A stretch of DNA of 63,221 nucleotides, taken from the NCBI RefSeq assembly GCF_000179595.2, contig NZ_JH556659.1, positions 732,584 to 795,804 of the forward strand, in the 5' to 3' direction. The stretch is from Acetivibrio cellulolyticus CD2. Its GTDB lineage: Bacteria; Bacillota; Clostridia; Acetivibrionales; Acetivibrionaceae. This document shows positions 16,804-26,266 of this stretch, piece by piece (the first letter of the stretch is position 1; every line of letters starts with the position of its first letter). Under the pieces are notes generated by a model. The model worked only from the letters and a program-made list of their open reading frames with translations, was not told the origin of the DNA and did not search any database. The position numbers were made by a program, and so were the translations under genes.

Positions 16804-18120
16804 ATGAAAAAAGCTGCATTTTATACATTGGGATGTAAAGTTAATCAATATGAGACGGAAGCAATTTTGGAGATGTTTAGGAATAATGGTTATGAAATAG
16901 TTGACTTTGAAGAATTTGCAGATGTCTATGTAATTAATACATGTACGGTTACAAATCTTAGCGACAGAAAGTCAAGACAAATGATTAGAAGAGCTAAAAA
17001 AAACAATGAAGACTCAATTGTTGTGGTTGCAGGGTGTTATGCTCAGACGTCTCCGGATGAAGTTTTGAGTATACCTGGAGTAAACCTGGTTATTGGGACA
17101 AAAGATAAGGGAAAAATCATTGAAAATATTAAGAGCATTGAAGAAGGAAGGAATAAAGTCAATTTAGTCCAGGATATAATGAAAACAAGAGAGTTTGAAG
17201 AGCTGGGTGTTGAAGTATATAAGGAGCGTACAAGAGCATTTATTAAAATTCAGGAGGGATGCAGCCAGTTTTGCTCATATTGCATTATACCTTATGCAAG
17301 AGGACCAATTAGAAGCCGTCCGGTTGAATATGTTCTTGACGAAGTAAGAAAGCTTGCTTTGAACGGATATAAGGAAATAGTGCTTACTGGTATACATATT
17401 GCCTCTTACGGAAAAGATATTAAAACTACCTCACTTATAGATATTATCAAGAAAGTTCATGAAATTGACGGAGTGGAAAGAGTAAGGCTCGGATCAATTG
17501 AACCTACAACTATAACCCATGAATTTGTAAATGAGATAGGTAAATTAGAAAAAGTATGTCCTCATTTCCATATATCGTTACAGAGTGGATGTGACAGCAC
17601 ACTAAAGCGAATGAACAGAAGATATACAACTGAGGAGTACCGATCATCTATAGCGCTTTTAAGAAGTGGTATAAAGGATGTGGCGGTAACAACGGATGTT
17701 ATGGTAGGTTTCCCTGGAGAAACTGATGAAGAGTTTAATGAGACAGTCAAATTTTTGAATGAGATATCTTTTTCTGCTATGCATGTGTTTAAGTATTCCC
17801 AAAGAAAAGGAACACCTGCGGCTGAATTTAGCAACCAGATATCACCAAAAAAGAAGGATGAACGTAGTGAGGTGTTAATTGAGCTGTCTTCAAAGAAAAC
17901 TAAGGAGTTTAATAAGAGATTTGAAGGAAGAAAAATGGAAGTATTGTTTGAACAGGAAGTAAAGTCAGAAAGTGGATTAATTGAGGGTTTAACACCTAAT
18001 TATATAAGGGTCCTATGTGAAGGTGAACCAGATTTGAATGGAAAAATACTTAAAGTGAAGTTAAATGAAGCTGTTGAAGACTATATTACGGGGCAAATCG
18101 AAAATGATGGTAACAAGTAG
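16804..18120 (+). CDS. mtaB: tRNA t6A37 methylthiotransferase MtaB
   Basis: Radical SAM enzyme that converts N6-threonylcarbamoyladenosine at tRNA position 37 to its 2-methylthio form. 438 residues from ATG 16804 (GGGGG site; a TTG at 16792 overlaps it). Domains: N-terminal UPF0004 (TLGCKVNQYETEAILEMF, TCTVTNLSDRKSRQ, GCYAQ) holding the second iron-sulfur cluster, the radical SAM core with Cys153, Cys157 and Cys160 in GCSQFCSYCIIPYARG, and a C-terminal TRAM domain. The N-terminal GCKVNQYE form separates MtaB from MiaB and RimO. It stands alone between the HPr-like gene and ireB. Confidence 0.95.
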   Translation: MKKAAFYTLGCKVNQYETEAILEMFRNNGYEIVDFEEFADVYVINTCTVTNLSDRKSRQMIRRAKKNNEDSIVVVAGCYAQTSPDEVLSIPGVNLVIGTKDKGKIIENIKSIEEGRNKVNLVQDIMKTREFEELGVEVYKERTRAFIKIQEGCSQFCSYCIIPYARGPIRSRPVEYVLDEVRKLALNGYKEIVLTGIHIASYGKDIKTTSLIDIIKKVHEIDGVERVRLGSIEPTTITHEFVNEIGKLEKVCPHFHISLQSGCDSTLKRMNRRYTTEEYRSSIALLRSGIKDVAVTTDVMVGFPGETDEEFNETVKFLNEISFSAMHVFKYSQRKGTPAAEFSNQISPKKKDERSEVLIELSSKKTKEFNKRFEGRKMEVLFEQEVKSESGLIEGLTPNYIRVLCEGEPDLNGKILKVKLNEAVEDYITGQIENDGNK

Positions 18121-18309
18121 AGATAATTGCATATTCAAGTAAGACAAATGAAATTTAGCATAGATAATGCAGATTAATCGAATTTGAAATGTATTGCATA
18201 AATTATCCTATTGTATTACTATATATATAGGGGCTTTTTACTTAAATATTCTAAGTAGGTAATTTAAACTATCAATGTCCCATCCTTTTACGCAGGAGAG
18301 TGATTAGTT

Positions 18310-18579
18310 ATGGCAAACAGCGAGACCATGATGTTTAATGTGGAGAATGAAAAGGTTAATGAGGCAAGGGAGGTTCTTTTCTCTGTCTTTAAGGCTCTTA
18401 AAGAGAAAGGTTATAATCCGATTAATCAAATTGTGGGCTATATTCTTTCAGGTGATCCTACTTATATAACTAATCATAAAGATGCTAGAAGTATTATAAG
18501 AAGATTAGAGCGGGATGAACTACTTGAAGAAATTCTTAAGTTTTACTTAGAAGAGAATAGTAAAAAGAGCTCCGTATAA
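18310..18579 (+). CDS. IreB family regulatory phosphoprotein
   Basis: An 89-residue protein of the IreB/UPF0297 (DUF965) family; in Enterococcus IreB is a substrate of the PASTA kinase IreK and modulates cephalosporin tolerance. The near-invariant core is present: [20 protein letters not shown] followed by [19 protein letters not shown]. The N-terminus carries Ser/Thr residues (SETMMFNVE) where the known phosphorylation sites lie. AGGAGAG precedes the ATG. In Firmicutes ireB usually directly precedes ruvX and a DUF1292 gene; here an aldo/keto reductase gene sits between ireB and ruvX. The gene's last codon and stop are part of a terminator stem. Confidence 0.92.
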   Translation: MANSETMMFNVENEKVNEAREVLFSVFKALKEKGYNPINQIVGYILSGDPTYITNHKDARSIIRRLERDELLEEILKFYLEENSKKSSV

Positions 18580-18590
18580 AATATACGGGG
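18570..18590 (+). terminator. Terminator overlapping the end of ireB
   Basis: CTCCGTATA / TATACGGGG (9 bp with one G-U pair), three-base loop, then six T. The left arm includes the last sense codon and part of the stop codon. Confidence 0.8.
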
Positions 18591-18684
18591 TTTTTTAATA
18601 TTTTTTTAGTTTTGTATTTTTATGCAAAACTTTTTTGGTTTTTTAAGGTATTTGTATAACTTATTTGAATGGTTGGTGTAGATT

Positions 18685-19632
18685 TTGAAATATGAAATTC
18701 TTGGTAATACAGGTATTGAAGTATCCAGGTTGTGCTTTGGAGGGTTGATTATCGGACCTCTTCAAGCAAATCTACCTTTGGATGAGGGAACTAATGTAAT
18801 ATTATCTGCGCTAGATCAGGGTGTAAATTTCATAGATACTGCAGAGCTTTATGGCACATATGGTTATATTAGGGAAGCAATAAAGAAAGCTAAATCCAAA
18901 CCTGTCATAGCTACAAAATCTTATGCTTATTCCGCTGAAGGCGCCAGAGATAGTCTGGAAAAAGCCAGAAGGGAATTGGATATTGATGTTATAGACATTT
19001 TTATGCTTCATGAGCAGGAAAGCAGAATGACTCTTAGAGGACACCGTGAAGCATTGGAATACTATTTTTCCATGAAAGAAAAAGGAATTATAAGGGCTGT
19101 TGGAGTGTCGACACATAATGTGGAAGTTGTCGAGGCTTGTGCAGATATGCCTGGAATAGAAGTTATCCACCCTATTATTAATAAAAGTGGAATTGGAATA
19201 GGTGATGGGACAATAGTAGAGATGTTGTCTGCGGTTAAAAGAGCTTATGATAATGGTAAAGGTATATACGGAATGAAACCGCTTGGTGGAGGAAATCTAT
19301 TGAATTCTTACAGTGAGTGTATGGATTTTGTCTTAAATATTCCATATATACACTCGGTAGCTGTTGGAATGCAATCTGTTGAAGAGGTTATAATGAATGT
19401 GTGCGTATTTAACAATGAACCAATTCCTGAGAGTATAAGATCTATAGCTGCTGGTAGAAAGAAACACCTACATATAGATTACTGGTGTGAAGGCTGTGGA
19501 AAATGTACCGAAATGTGTGGCCAAAATGCTCTCTATATACAGGATAATAAAGCAAAGGTTGCAGATGAAAAATGCCTTTTGTGCGGATATTGTGCAAGTG
19601 TATGTCCTTGCTTTGCTATAAAGGTTTGTTGA
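18685..19632 (+). CDS. Aldo/keto reductase with C-terminal ferredoxin domain
   Basis: A 315-residue fusion. Residues 1-260 form an aldo/keto reductase barrel: N-terminal LGNTGIEVSRLCFGG, FIDTAELYG (catalytic Asp and Tyr), the lysine strand PVIATKSYAY, DIFMLHE (catalytic His region) and GIYGMKPLGGGNLL. The C-terminus carries two 4Fe-4S motifs, CEGCGKCTEMCGQNAL and CLLCGYCASVCP. Related clostridial and archaeal proteins are annotated as NADH- or ferredoxin-linked oxidoreductases; the substrate is unknown. The start is TTG 18685 with only a weak upstream GGTTGGTG. It interrupts the usual ireB-ruvX adjacency. Confidence 0.88.
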   Translation: MKYEILGNTGIEVSRLCFGGLIIGPLQANLPLDEGTNVILSALDQGVNFIDTAELYGTYGYIREAIKKAKSKPVIATKSYAYSAEGARDSLEKARRELDIDVIDIFMLHEQESRMTLRGHREALEYYFSMKEKGIIRAVGVSTHNVEVVEACADMPGIEVIHPIINKSGIGIGDGTIVEMLSAVKRAYDNGKGIYGMKPLGGGNLLNSYSECMDFVLNIPYIHSVAVGMQSVEEVIMNVCVFNNEPIPESIRSIAAGRKKHLHIDYWCEGCGKCTEMCGQNALYIQDNKAKVADEKCLLCGYCASVCPCFAIKVC

Positions 19633-19703
19633 TTAGGAATAATGAAAATATAACACAATCCAAATAATATAAATTAATGTACTTAAGTAATATGGAGGGT
19701 TTT

Positions 19704-20126
19704 ATGAGAATAATCGGGATAGACTATGGAGACAGTCGGATAGGAATAGCTGTTAGTGACCCGCTTGGTTGGACAGCACAGGGTATTGAAACAATTAGCT
19801 GGAAGAATGATATTGAAGAGCCGATTAAAAGAATTGTAGAGTTAGTAAATCTTTATGAAGCAAAAAAATTGATTGTAGGCTTTCCGAAGAACATGAATGG
19901 AACCATTGGACCTAGAGGAGAGAAAACGAACGATTTTATTGAACTTATAACTGCAAGAATTGAAGGTATTCAAATAATCAAGTGGGATGAGCGGCTTAGT
20001 ACTGTTTCTGCGAATAGGACAATGCACGAACTGGGGGTCAAAAAGTCAAAAAAGAAGCATGTGGTTGACCAGATCGCTGCAGTTTATATTTTACAAGGGT
20101 ATCTAGATAGCACTGCACTTAAATAA
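19704..20126 (+). CDS. ruvX: Holliday junction resolvase-like / 16S pre-rRNA nuclease YqgF
   Basis: RNase H-fold nuclease of the YqgF/RuvX family, associated with 5' maturation of 16S rRNA. 140 residues from ATG 19704, which follows GGAGGG by five bases and starts with the family N-terminus MRIIGIDYGDSRIGIAVSDP; an ATG 27 bases upstream is rejected. Other motifs: KLIVGFPKNMNGTIGPRGEK and WDERLSTVSANRTM, then a C-terminal VDQIAAVYILQGYLD containing the last acidic residue. DUF1292 follows after a 275-base gap, keeping the Firmicutes order. Confidence 0.95.
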   Translation: MRIIGIDYGDSRIGIAVSDPLGWTAQGIETISWKNDIEEPIKRIVELVNLYEAKKLIVGFPKNMNGTIGPRGEKTNDFIELITARIEGIQIIKWDERLSTVSANRTMHELGVKKSKKKHVVDQIAAVYILQGYLDSTALK

Positions 20127-20401
20127 TACAACCTTGAGAAGTGATTTTATTAGGCATAGATGAATATTACTTAGGATTTTTCACGTAGCTTTGATGATCC
20201 AAAATAAAAGAAATATTTATGCTGTTTTGTATCGGTTTTTTATGTAATTGGGAATATAATAAGATTATTAGATAAAAATAGTACTGATATGTTTTTTTGA
20301 GATTTAAATAAAATATATACTTATTACTGTGAAAGTGATGGAATTTTTTATTCTGTATGTTATAATTAATACCTATAATGGCAAACGGGAGGTAAAAAGA
20401 T

Positions 20402-20689
20402 ATGTCTGAAGAAAGAGATGATATAGTTATTTTGGTAGATGAGAATGGTGAAGAGGTTGAATTTGAACACCTTGATACTATTGAACTTAATGGGAATGAA
20501 TATGTAGTCCTTCTTCCTGTTGATATGAGCGAAGAAGAAAAGGCTATTGATGAAGTAGTAATACTTAAGATTGAACATGGGGAAGAGGAAGACAGTTTTG
20601 TAAGTGTTGATGACGATGATGAACTTGACGCGGTGTTCGAAGAGTTTAGAGTCAGAATGGAAGATGAGTTTGATTTCGAAGAACAATAA
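20402..20689 (+). CDS. DUF1292 protein
   Basis: A 95-residue, strongly acidic protein of the DUF1292 (YrzB) family, function unknown, conserved next to ruvX in Firmicutes. Typical features are DDIVILVDENGEEVEFEHLD near the start and the central YVVLLPVDMSEEEK, then VVILKIE, and an acidic C-terminus ending DEFDFEEQ. GGGAGG precedes the ATG. The 275-base gap before it (20127-20401) is AT-rich, and I see no structure in it. A terminator follows at 20730. Confidence 0.9.
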   Translation: MSEERDDIVILVDENGEEVEFEHLDTIELNGNEYVVLLPVDMSEEEKAIDEVVILKIEHGEEEDSFVSVDDDDELDAVFEEFRVRMEDEFDFEEQ

Positions 20690-20729
20690 AGTGCTTTTAT
20701 AGAAAATAAGAATAATAAGCAAAAAAGAG

Positions 20730-20756
20730 ACTCCCTGTATCCAGAATATGGGGAGT
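20730..20756 (+). terminator. Terminator after the DUF1292 gene
   Basis: ACTCCCTGTAT / ATATGGGGAGT stem of 11 pairs (two G-U), five-base loop, followed by TTTTACATTTTG. Confidence 0.8.
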
Positions 20757-20851
20757 TTTACATTTTGTTATAAAATTTTCTGAATCCATAGAGGATTTTT
20801 TTAAGCTATGTAGAAATATTTAGATTAAACTAAGAATAACGGGGGATTGTA

Positions 20852-21961
20852 ATGATAAAAAAATCAATTCAAAAGGGTAATGCAGTGTTAGTGATGATAT
20901 TAATTTTATCTCAGGTATTGTTGTTAGGGGGATGTGGTAAAGATAAAACAACAAATGCACGCATTGATAATACGGGAATTGTGGCAACACCCATAAATTC
21001 TACTCCTCCTGAGGATAATATTAATTCGGACCAGATAGGTGAAGATACAAGTGCTTCTAAAAAGGGTTTGACGGATGCAAACTTCACTCTTCCTGTGGAA
21101 GGTATGAGGCCTTATGCGGTTATGATTGATAATGAAGGGACAAGACCTTTGCCTCAAGGTGGAATTTATCTTGCTCAGATTGTATATGAGATAATAGTTG
21201 AAGGTGGTACAACAAGGTTAATGCCCGTTTTTTGGGGCAAGGATCCTACTATGATAGGTCCGGTTAGAAGTTCAAGGCACTATTTTCTGGATTATGTAAT
21301 GGAGCATGATGCAATATATGTTCATTTTGGATACAGCCCTATGGCGCTACAGGATATAAAGAAGTTCAAAATTAATAATATAAACGGTGTAGCCAATGGC
21401 GGAGAAGTATTTTGGGATTTAACCAAGGATAGGAAGAACTGGCAGGATTCTTATACTTCAATGGAAAAAGTAAAAAGCTATGTAGGAAGAGTTAAATATA
21501 GAACTGAGACCGATAAAGGGCTTGTTTTCAAATTTTCTGACAAGGATTCCGACTTTGCAGGTGGCAGCAAGGCTGTAAATATCAATATCAGGTATACGTC
21601 AAGCTATACATGCGCTTATAAATATGATGAGGTCAAAAAGCTGTATTTGAGATATAGACAAGCAGATCCACATATGGAGAGGATAACAGGTGAGCAGCTT
21701 ACTGCTAAGAATATTATAATACAAAAAGTGTCAAATCACCTGATTAAAGGAGATAACGCGGGACGGCAGGAGGTAAATACTGTCGGAAGCGGTGACGGGT
21801 ACTATATTTCAAATGGTAAATACATAGATATTAAGTGGTCTAAGAAATCCAGAACTGAGCAGACAAAATACACTGATAGCAATGAAAATAGTATAATTCT
21901 TAATCCGGGTCAGACATGGGTCCAGATTACGCCTGCAAATGGTAAGGTTACTATTGAGTAG
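20852..21961 (+). CDS. DUF3048 domain lipoprotein (YerB-like)
   Basis: Surface lipoprotein of the DUF3048 family, to which Bacillus YerB belongs; function unknown. 369 residues: a basic start and hydrophobic stretch ending in a lipobox LLLGGC (Cys about residue 28), a variable low-complexity linker (about 30-75), then the DUF3048 N-terminal domain with RPYAVMIDNEGTRPLPQGG, AQIVYEIIVEGGTTRLMPVF, IGPVRSSRHYFLDYVMEHDA, and the C-terminal half with GDGYYISNGKYIDIKWSK and LNPGQTWVQI. GGGGGA precedes ATG 20852. It is monocistronic with a hairpin terminator. Confidence 0.9.
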   Translation: MIKKSIQKGNAVLVMILILSQVLLLGGCGKDKTTNARIDNTGIVATPINSTPPEDNINSDQIGEDTSASKKGLTDANFTLPVEGMRPYAVMIDNEGTRPLPQGGIYLAQIVYEIIVEGGTTRLMPVFWGKDPTMIGPVRSSRHYFLDYVMEHDAIYVHFGYSPMALQDIKKFKINNINGVANGGEVFWDLTKDRKNWQDSYTSMEKVKSYVGRVKYRTETDKGLVFKFSDKDSDFAGGSKAVNINIRYTSSYTCAYKYDEVKKLYLRYRQADPHMERITGEQLTAKNIIIQKVSNHLIKGDNAGRQEVNTVGSGDGYYISNGKYIDIKWSKKSRTEQTKYTDSNENSIILNPGQTWVQITPANGKVTIE

Positions 21962-22389
21962 GGTTAAAAATTGCATTTTTTTCTTGTAGGAATTATTTTT
22001 GAGGGAATAAAATATAAGAAAAGTATTGAAAAAGGCTTATTAGACTCAATAACAATGGTTTTGAATCTAATAAGCTGTTTTGTATAATTACATAATATTA
22101 CATATTACGTAAAACTTCTATCAATAAATTTGCCTATATGTAAAGAAGTTTCAAAAGTTGTAAATGTATAGCGAATTGCAACTTATAAAGCACGAAAAAT
22201 AATTTAGTTTCTATAATAAATAAGTTTTTTATTGCTAAAAAGTGATCAATTGGTTATTATATGTATATATAATAAAAAACAAAATAGGTCTTAAATTTTA
22301 ATGTAAGGTAAAAATATATACTTGTATTTGTTGATATAGGTTACATAAAGTTTGGCATTAAATTACTTAAGCTATAGCTGGAGGATGAA
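21962..22389 (+). other. Intergenic region with terminator (428 bases)
   Basis: The left part carries the terminator at 22035-22075. The remaining about 310 bases are very AT-rich and should contain the promoter of the radical SAM gene. I see no convincing promoter pair, RNA element or small gene. Confidence 0.5.
22035..22075 (+). terminator. Terminator after the DUF3048 gene
   Basis: GCTTATTAGACTCAA / TTGAATCTAATAAGC, 15 pairs with a single G-U, 11-base loop, followed by TGTTTTGTATAATT. Confidence 0.75.
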
Positions 22390-24231
22390 TTGAGTATAAA
22401 GATAAGCGATAAAATTTTGCAAAATGTAGAAAAACCTTCAAGATATATTGGAAACGAGTGGAATAGTGTTCATAAGAGTCTATCGGAGATTGAGGCGAGA
22501 TTCGCTTTTTGTTTTCCTGATGTTTATGAAGTAGGCATGTCTCATCTTGGTATGAAGATTTTATATCATCTTCTTAATAAGCGCAAGGACACTTATTGCG
22601 AGAGGGTATTTGCTCCATGGGTAGACATGGAAGAGAAGATGAGAGAGAATAATATAGCTCTCTTTTCCCTTGAGTCTCATGATCCAATAAAGGTTTTTGA
22701 TATTGTCGGTTTTACATTACAGTATGAAATGAGCTATACAAATATCATAAATATGTTGGATTTGGCGCAGATTCCTGTTTTGAGCAGTGATAGGACAAAT
22801 AAACATCCATTTGTATGTGCTGGAGGACCATGTGCTTATAACCCTGAACCATTGGCAGATTTTATAGACTTTTTCATGATGGGTGAGGGAGAAGAGATAA
22901 TTAATGAGGTTATGGATGTCTATGTTGATTGGAAACGGCAGAATTTACCAAGAGAGAGGTTCTTGGAATCCATATCTCAAATAGAAGGTATTTATATTCC
23001 TTCTTTTTATGAAGTAAAGTATAATGATGATAAAACTATTTTTAGCATCAAACCTATAAATGAGAAGTATCCTGAAAAAATCAGGAAGAGGATTATAAAA
23101 GATCTTGATAAGGCTTATTTTCCAGATAAAATAGTTGTCCCATATACTGGCATTGTACATGACAGAATTATGCTTGAATTGTTCAGGGGATGTACCAGAG
23201 GATGCAGGTTTTGTCAGGCAGGATATATATACAGGCCTGTAAGAGAAAGGTCTCATCAAAGACTTTTGGAGCATGCCGGAAATTTGGTGAATAACACTGG
23301 TTATGAAGAGATTTCTCTTACTTCTTTAAGTACTAGTGACTACAGCTCGCTCAAAGATCTTACTGAGGGTCTTATTGGTGAAATGGAGCAGAGAAAGGTA
23401 AACCTTTCATTGCCCTCTTTGAGGATTGATTCTTTTTCTTTGGATCTTATGGAAAAAGCTCAGAAAGTTAGAAAGAGTGGTTTGACGTTTGCTCCTGAAG
23501 CTGGAAGCCAGAGACTACGGGATGTAATTAATAAAGGTGTTACAGAACAGGATTTGGTAAACTCGGTAAAAACAGCTTTTAATGGCGGTTGGAGTGGAGT
23601 AAAGCTTTACTTTATGCTTGGACTCCCTACTGAGACTTTTGAAGATATTAATGGTATTGCAGATCTTGGATATAAAGTAGTGGATGCTTATATGGGAACC
23701 TCGAAGGAAAACAGGGGTAAAGGGCTCAGCATTGCTCTTAGTACATCCTCTTTTGTACCAAAACCTTTTACACCTTTTCAATGGGAGCCTCAGGACGATA
23801 TTGAAACGCTAAGGGAAAAGCAGAAATTTTTACAGGGTAAAATTAAAAGCAAGTATATAAAATACAGTTGGCATGATCCTGAATTGAGCCTGCTTGAAGC
23901 AGTTTTTGCAAGGGGCGACAGGAGAGTAGGCAAAGTCCTTATGGAAGCTTTCAATAAGGGTTGTAAATTTGACAGTTGGGGTGAACATTTTAAGTTTGCC
24001 AAATGGATGGAAGCGTTTAATGAATGTGGTATTGAGCCTCATTTCTACGCTAACAGGAAGAGGGAATTTGACGAAGTATTGCCATGGGATCACATTGATA
24101 TAGGTGTTTCCAAGGATCATTTGGTTAGAGAAAACAAAAAAGCATATAATGAAGAACTTACTCCAAACTGCAGGGTGGACTGCTCTGGATGTGGAGCAAC
24201 AGTTTTTGGTGGAGGTATTTGTTTTGATTAA
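22390..24231 (+). CDS. TIGR03960-type B12-binding/radical SAM protein
   Basis: A 613-residue radical SAM protein of the clostridial TIGR03960 family; the reaction is unknown. The N-terminal about 200 residues form a B12-binding-like domain (FAFCFPDVYEVGMSHLGMKI, VCAGGPCAYNPEPL, FFMMGEGEE). The radical SAM core has the cluster ligands in LFRGCTRGCRFCQAGYIYRP and later SLPSLRIDSF, FAPEAGSQRLRDVINKG, VKLYFMLGLPTE. The C-terminus ends with a cysteine-rich DCSGCGATVFGGG. The start is TTG 22390 after GGAGG. It overlaps the DUF2344 gene by 8 bases; this pair always precedes the rng-rplU-rpmA-obgE block in related genomes, which suggests a role tied to tRNA or ribosome maturation (inference). Confidence 0.92.
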   Translation: MSIKISDKILQNVEKPSRYIGNEWNSVHKSLSEIEARFAFCFPDVYEVGMSHLGMKILYHLLNKRKDTYCERVFAPWVDMEEKMRENNIALFSLESHDPIKVFDIVGFTLQYEMSYTNIINMLDLAQIPVLSSDRTNKHPFVCAGGPCAYNPEPLADFIDFFMMGEGEEIINEVMDVYVDWKRQNLPRERFLESISQIEGIYIPSFYEVKYNDDKTIFSIKPINEKYPEKIRKRIIKDLDKAYFPDKIVVPYTGIVHDRIMLELFRGCTRGCRFCQAGYIYRPVRERSHQRLLEHAGNLVNNTGYEEISLTSLSTSDYSSLKDLTEGLIGEMEQRKVNLSLPSLRIDSFSLDLMEKAQKVRKSGLTFAPEAGSQRLRDVINKGVTEQDLVNSVKTAFNGGWSGVKLYFMLGLPTETFEDINGIADLGYKVVDAYMGTSKENRGKGLSIALSTSSFVPKPFTPFQWEPQDDIETLREKQKFLQGKIKSKYIKYSWHDPELSLLEAVFARGDRRVGKVLMEAFNKGCKFDSWGEHFKFAKWMEAFNECGIEPHFYANRKREFDEVLPWDHIDIGVSKDHLVRENKKAYNEELTPNCRVDCSGCGATVFGGGICFD

Positions 24232-25045
24232 TATCAGGGCAAGGTTTATAAGGGGAGAAGAAGTAAAATATATTTCTCATCTGGATATGATGAAGATGTT
24301 TGAGAGAGCCTTAAGGCGTTCTCGTATACCTATTTACTATTCACAGGGATTTAACCCCCACCCTCAAATTGTATTCGGACTTCCTTTGTCTGTAGGAGTG
24401 ACAAGTGATGCAGAATATGTGGATTTTGAGCTTAGTGATGATATGGAGCCCAAACAGTTTGTTGAGGCTTTAAATAAACAAATGCCGGAAGGGCTAAAAC
24501 TTACTGAGGCTAAAGTAAGGACTACAAAGTCCAATATAATGGCGTCTATTTCAAAAGCAACATACGAAGTGTTGGTTACAATAGCACAGAATCCAGAAAT
24601 AGAGGAAGTTCGGGAGAATATCCTTACTTTTTTGGAAAACAAAGAGATATTTATTAAGAAGGAAAGTAAGGGTAAAGTAAGAAATGTTGATATAAGACCT
24701 ATGATTCATAAATTCAGTGCACAGAATATTGGAAATAAGGAGATTTCAACAGAAGCGACAAAGGATGTTCAGGATTCTACGAATATTGCTCTTTTAGAGT
24801 ATATAGATAAACTTAATGGTTTTAATGATTTACTGATAAATAAAGAAGTAAATGTGTATTATGGTTTTTCTTTACTTCTAAGTGCAGGAAGTATGGCAAA
24901 TCTAAAGCCGGAATTTGTTTTACAGTCATTTGGTGAAGCAGCGGGTTTGGATTTGAATGTTTTAAAGGTACATCGATCAGGTCTTTTTATTGATAAAGGG
25001 GATAAAATACTAAACCCTCTTGATAACGCATTATTAGCTATATGA
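24224..25045 (+). CDS. DUF2344 / TIGR03936 radical SAM-associated protein
   Basis: Partner of the preceding radical SAM protein (DUF2344, TIGR03936); in many bacteria the two are fused. The native start is TTG 24224, behind GGTGGAGG and overlapping the upstream stop by 8 bases. From it the protein (273 residues) begins LINIRARFIRGEEVKYISHLD, the family N-terminus; the ATG 120 bases upstream lies inside the preceding gene and is rejected. Other family motifs: MFERALRRSRIPIYYSQGFN followed by PHPQIVFGLPLSVGV, and SDAEYVDFEL. A middle stretch (about 120-190) is variable. The rng gene starts nine bases after it, so the three genes are one operon. Confidence 0.88.
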   Translation: MINIRARFIRGEEVKYISHLDMMKMFERALRRSRIPIYYSQGFNPHPQIVFGLPLSVGVTSDAEYVDFELSDDMEPKQFVEALNKQMPEGLKLTEAKVRTTKSNIMASISKATYEVLVTIAQNPEIEEVRENILTFLENKEIFIKKESKGKVRNVDIRPMIHKFSAQNIGNKEISTEATKDVQDSTNIALLEYIDKLNGFNDLLINKEVNVYYGFSLLLSAGSMANLKPEFVLQSFGEAAGLDLNVLKVHRSGLFIDKGDKILNPLDNALLAI

Positions 25046-25054
25046 GGTGGTAAT

Positions 25055-26266
25055 ATGGTTAGTGAGATAATTGTAGATGTGGGTCTTAACGAGAAAAGAG
25101 TGGCACTTTTAGAAGACAAAGAGCTTGTTGAAGTATTTATCGAAAGAAATGATTCTGAAAGGCTAGCGGGGAATATATACAGGGGTAAAGTAAGTAGTGT
25201 CCTACCGGGGATGCAGGCTGCTTTTATCGATATCGGGTATGAAAAGAATGCTTTTTTGTACGTTGGAGATGCTGTGTCACAAAAGGAATTCTCCGAAGAC
25301 GAAGAAGAAATGTACAACGATATGAAAAGCTATAACATTGAAGAGTTATTAAGACCTGGCCAGGAAATAACGGTGCAGGTGACTAAAGAACCTATTGGCA
25401 CGAAAGGTCCCAGGGTGACTACTCATATTACTCTTCCAGGAAGACAGCTTGTACTCCTTCCTAATGCTGACTATATAGGCATTTCAAGAAGAATAGAAGA
25501 CGAAGAGGAAAGGGTAAAGCTTAAAAAGATTGCGGAAAAGGTAAAACCTAAAAATATGGGTTTGATCGTCCGAACCGTTTCTGAGGGAAAAAGGGAAGAA
25601 GACTTTAAAAATGATATAAACTTTTTGGTTAAGCTATGGGAGAAGATAAAGAAAAGTGAGCAAAGTGGTCCTGTGCCCAGATGTATTCACAGGGATTTGA
25701 ATATTGTTTACAGAGCTGTGCGTGATATGTTTACCTGGAATATTGACAAGTTTATTATTAATGACAGGCAGGAATATAATAAGGTTCTTGAACTCGTCGA
25801 AATGTCATCGCCGGCACTGAAACTTAGAGTGGAATGCTTTAATAAAAATATTGATTTATATGAACACTTCCAGATAGATTCGATGATAGCAAAGGCACTT
25901 TCTAAAAAGGTATGGCTAAAGTGCGGAGGGTATCTTATTATCGAGCGGACTGAAGCACTTACTGTTGTAGATGTAAATACAGGAAAGTATGTAGGAAACA
26001 ATAACCTTGAAGAAACAGTCTTAAGAACAAACATTGATGCTGCCAAAGAAATTGCAAAGCAGCTAAGGCTTAGGGATATTGGCGGCATAATAATAATTGA
26101 CTTTATTGATATGCACGAGCCCGAGCACCAGAAGCAAATTATTGAGACGCTCCGTCAAGCACTTAAAAAGGATCGCACAAAGACTACAGTTGTTGGAATG
26201 ACAGGTCTTGGGCTCATAGAGATGACTAGAAAGAAGGTAAGGACTAGCCTCTACTGTATTATGTGA
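25055..26266 (+). CDS. rng: Ribonuclease G/E, frameshifted (N-terminal 403 residues)
   Basis: Endoribonuclease of the RNase E/G family, acting in rRNA maturation and mRNA decay. The frame covers the S1 domain (about 35-120, GNIYRGKVSSVLPGMQAAFI then DIGYEKNAFLYV), the RNase-H-like region and the DNase-I-like catalytic part with VVDVNTGKYVGNNNLEETVL (metal-binding Asp) and GGIIIIDFIDM (second Asp). It then ends early at TSLYCIM after EMTRKKVR. The expected continuation is present downstream in another frame (26250-26543). Adding one CT in the CTCT run at 26249-26252 restores TSLSTVLCDCQSCEGTG and a 496-residue protein, the normal RNase G length. So the gene is either truncated, phase-variable, or has a 2-base sequencing or assembly error. 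Confidence 0.9.
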   Translation: MVSEIIVDVGLNEKRVALLEDKELVEVFIERNDSERLAGNIYRGKVSSVLPGMQAAFIDIGYEKNAFLYVGDAVSQKEFSEDEEEMYNDMKSYNIEELLRPGQEITVQVTKEPIGTKGPRVTTHITLPGRQLVLLPNADYIGISRRIEDEEERVKLKKIAEKVKPKNMGLIVRTVSEGKREEDFKNDINFLVKLWEKIKKSEQSGPVPRCIHRDLNIVYRAVRDMFTWNIDKFIINDRQEYNKVLELVEMSSPALKLRVECFNKNIDLYEHFQIDSMIAKALSKKVWLKCGGYLIIERTEALTVVDVNTGKYVGNNNLEETVLRTNIDAAKEIAKQLRLRDIGGIIIIDFIDMHEPEHQKQIIETLRQALKKDRTKTTVVGMTGLGLIEMTRKKVRTSLYCIM

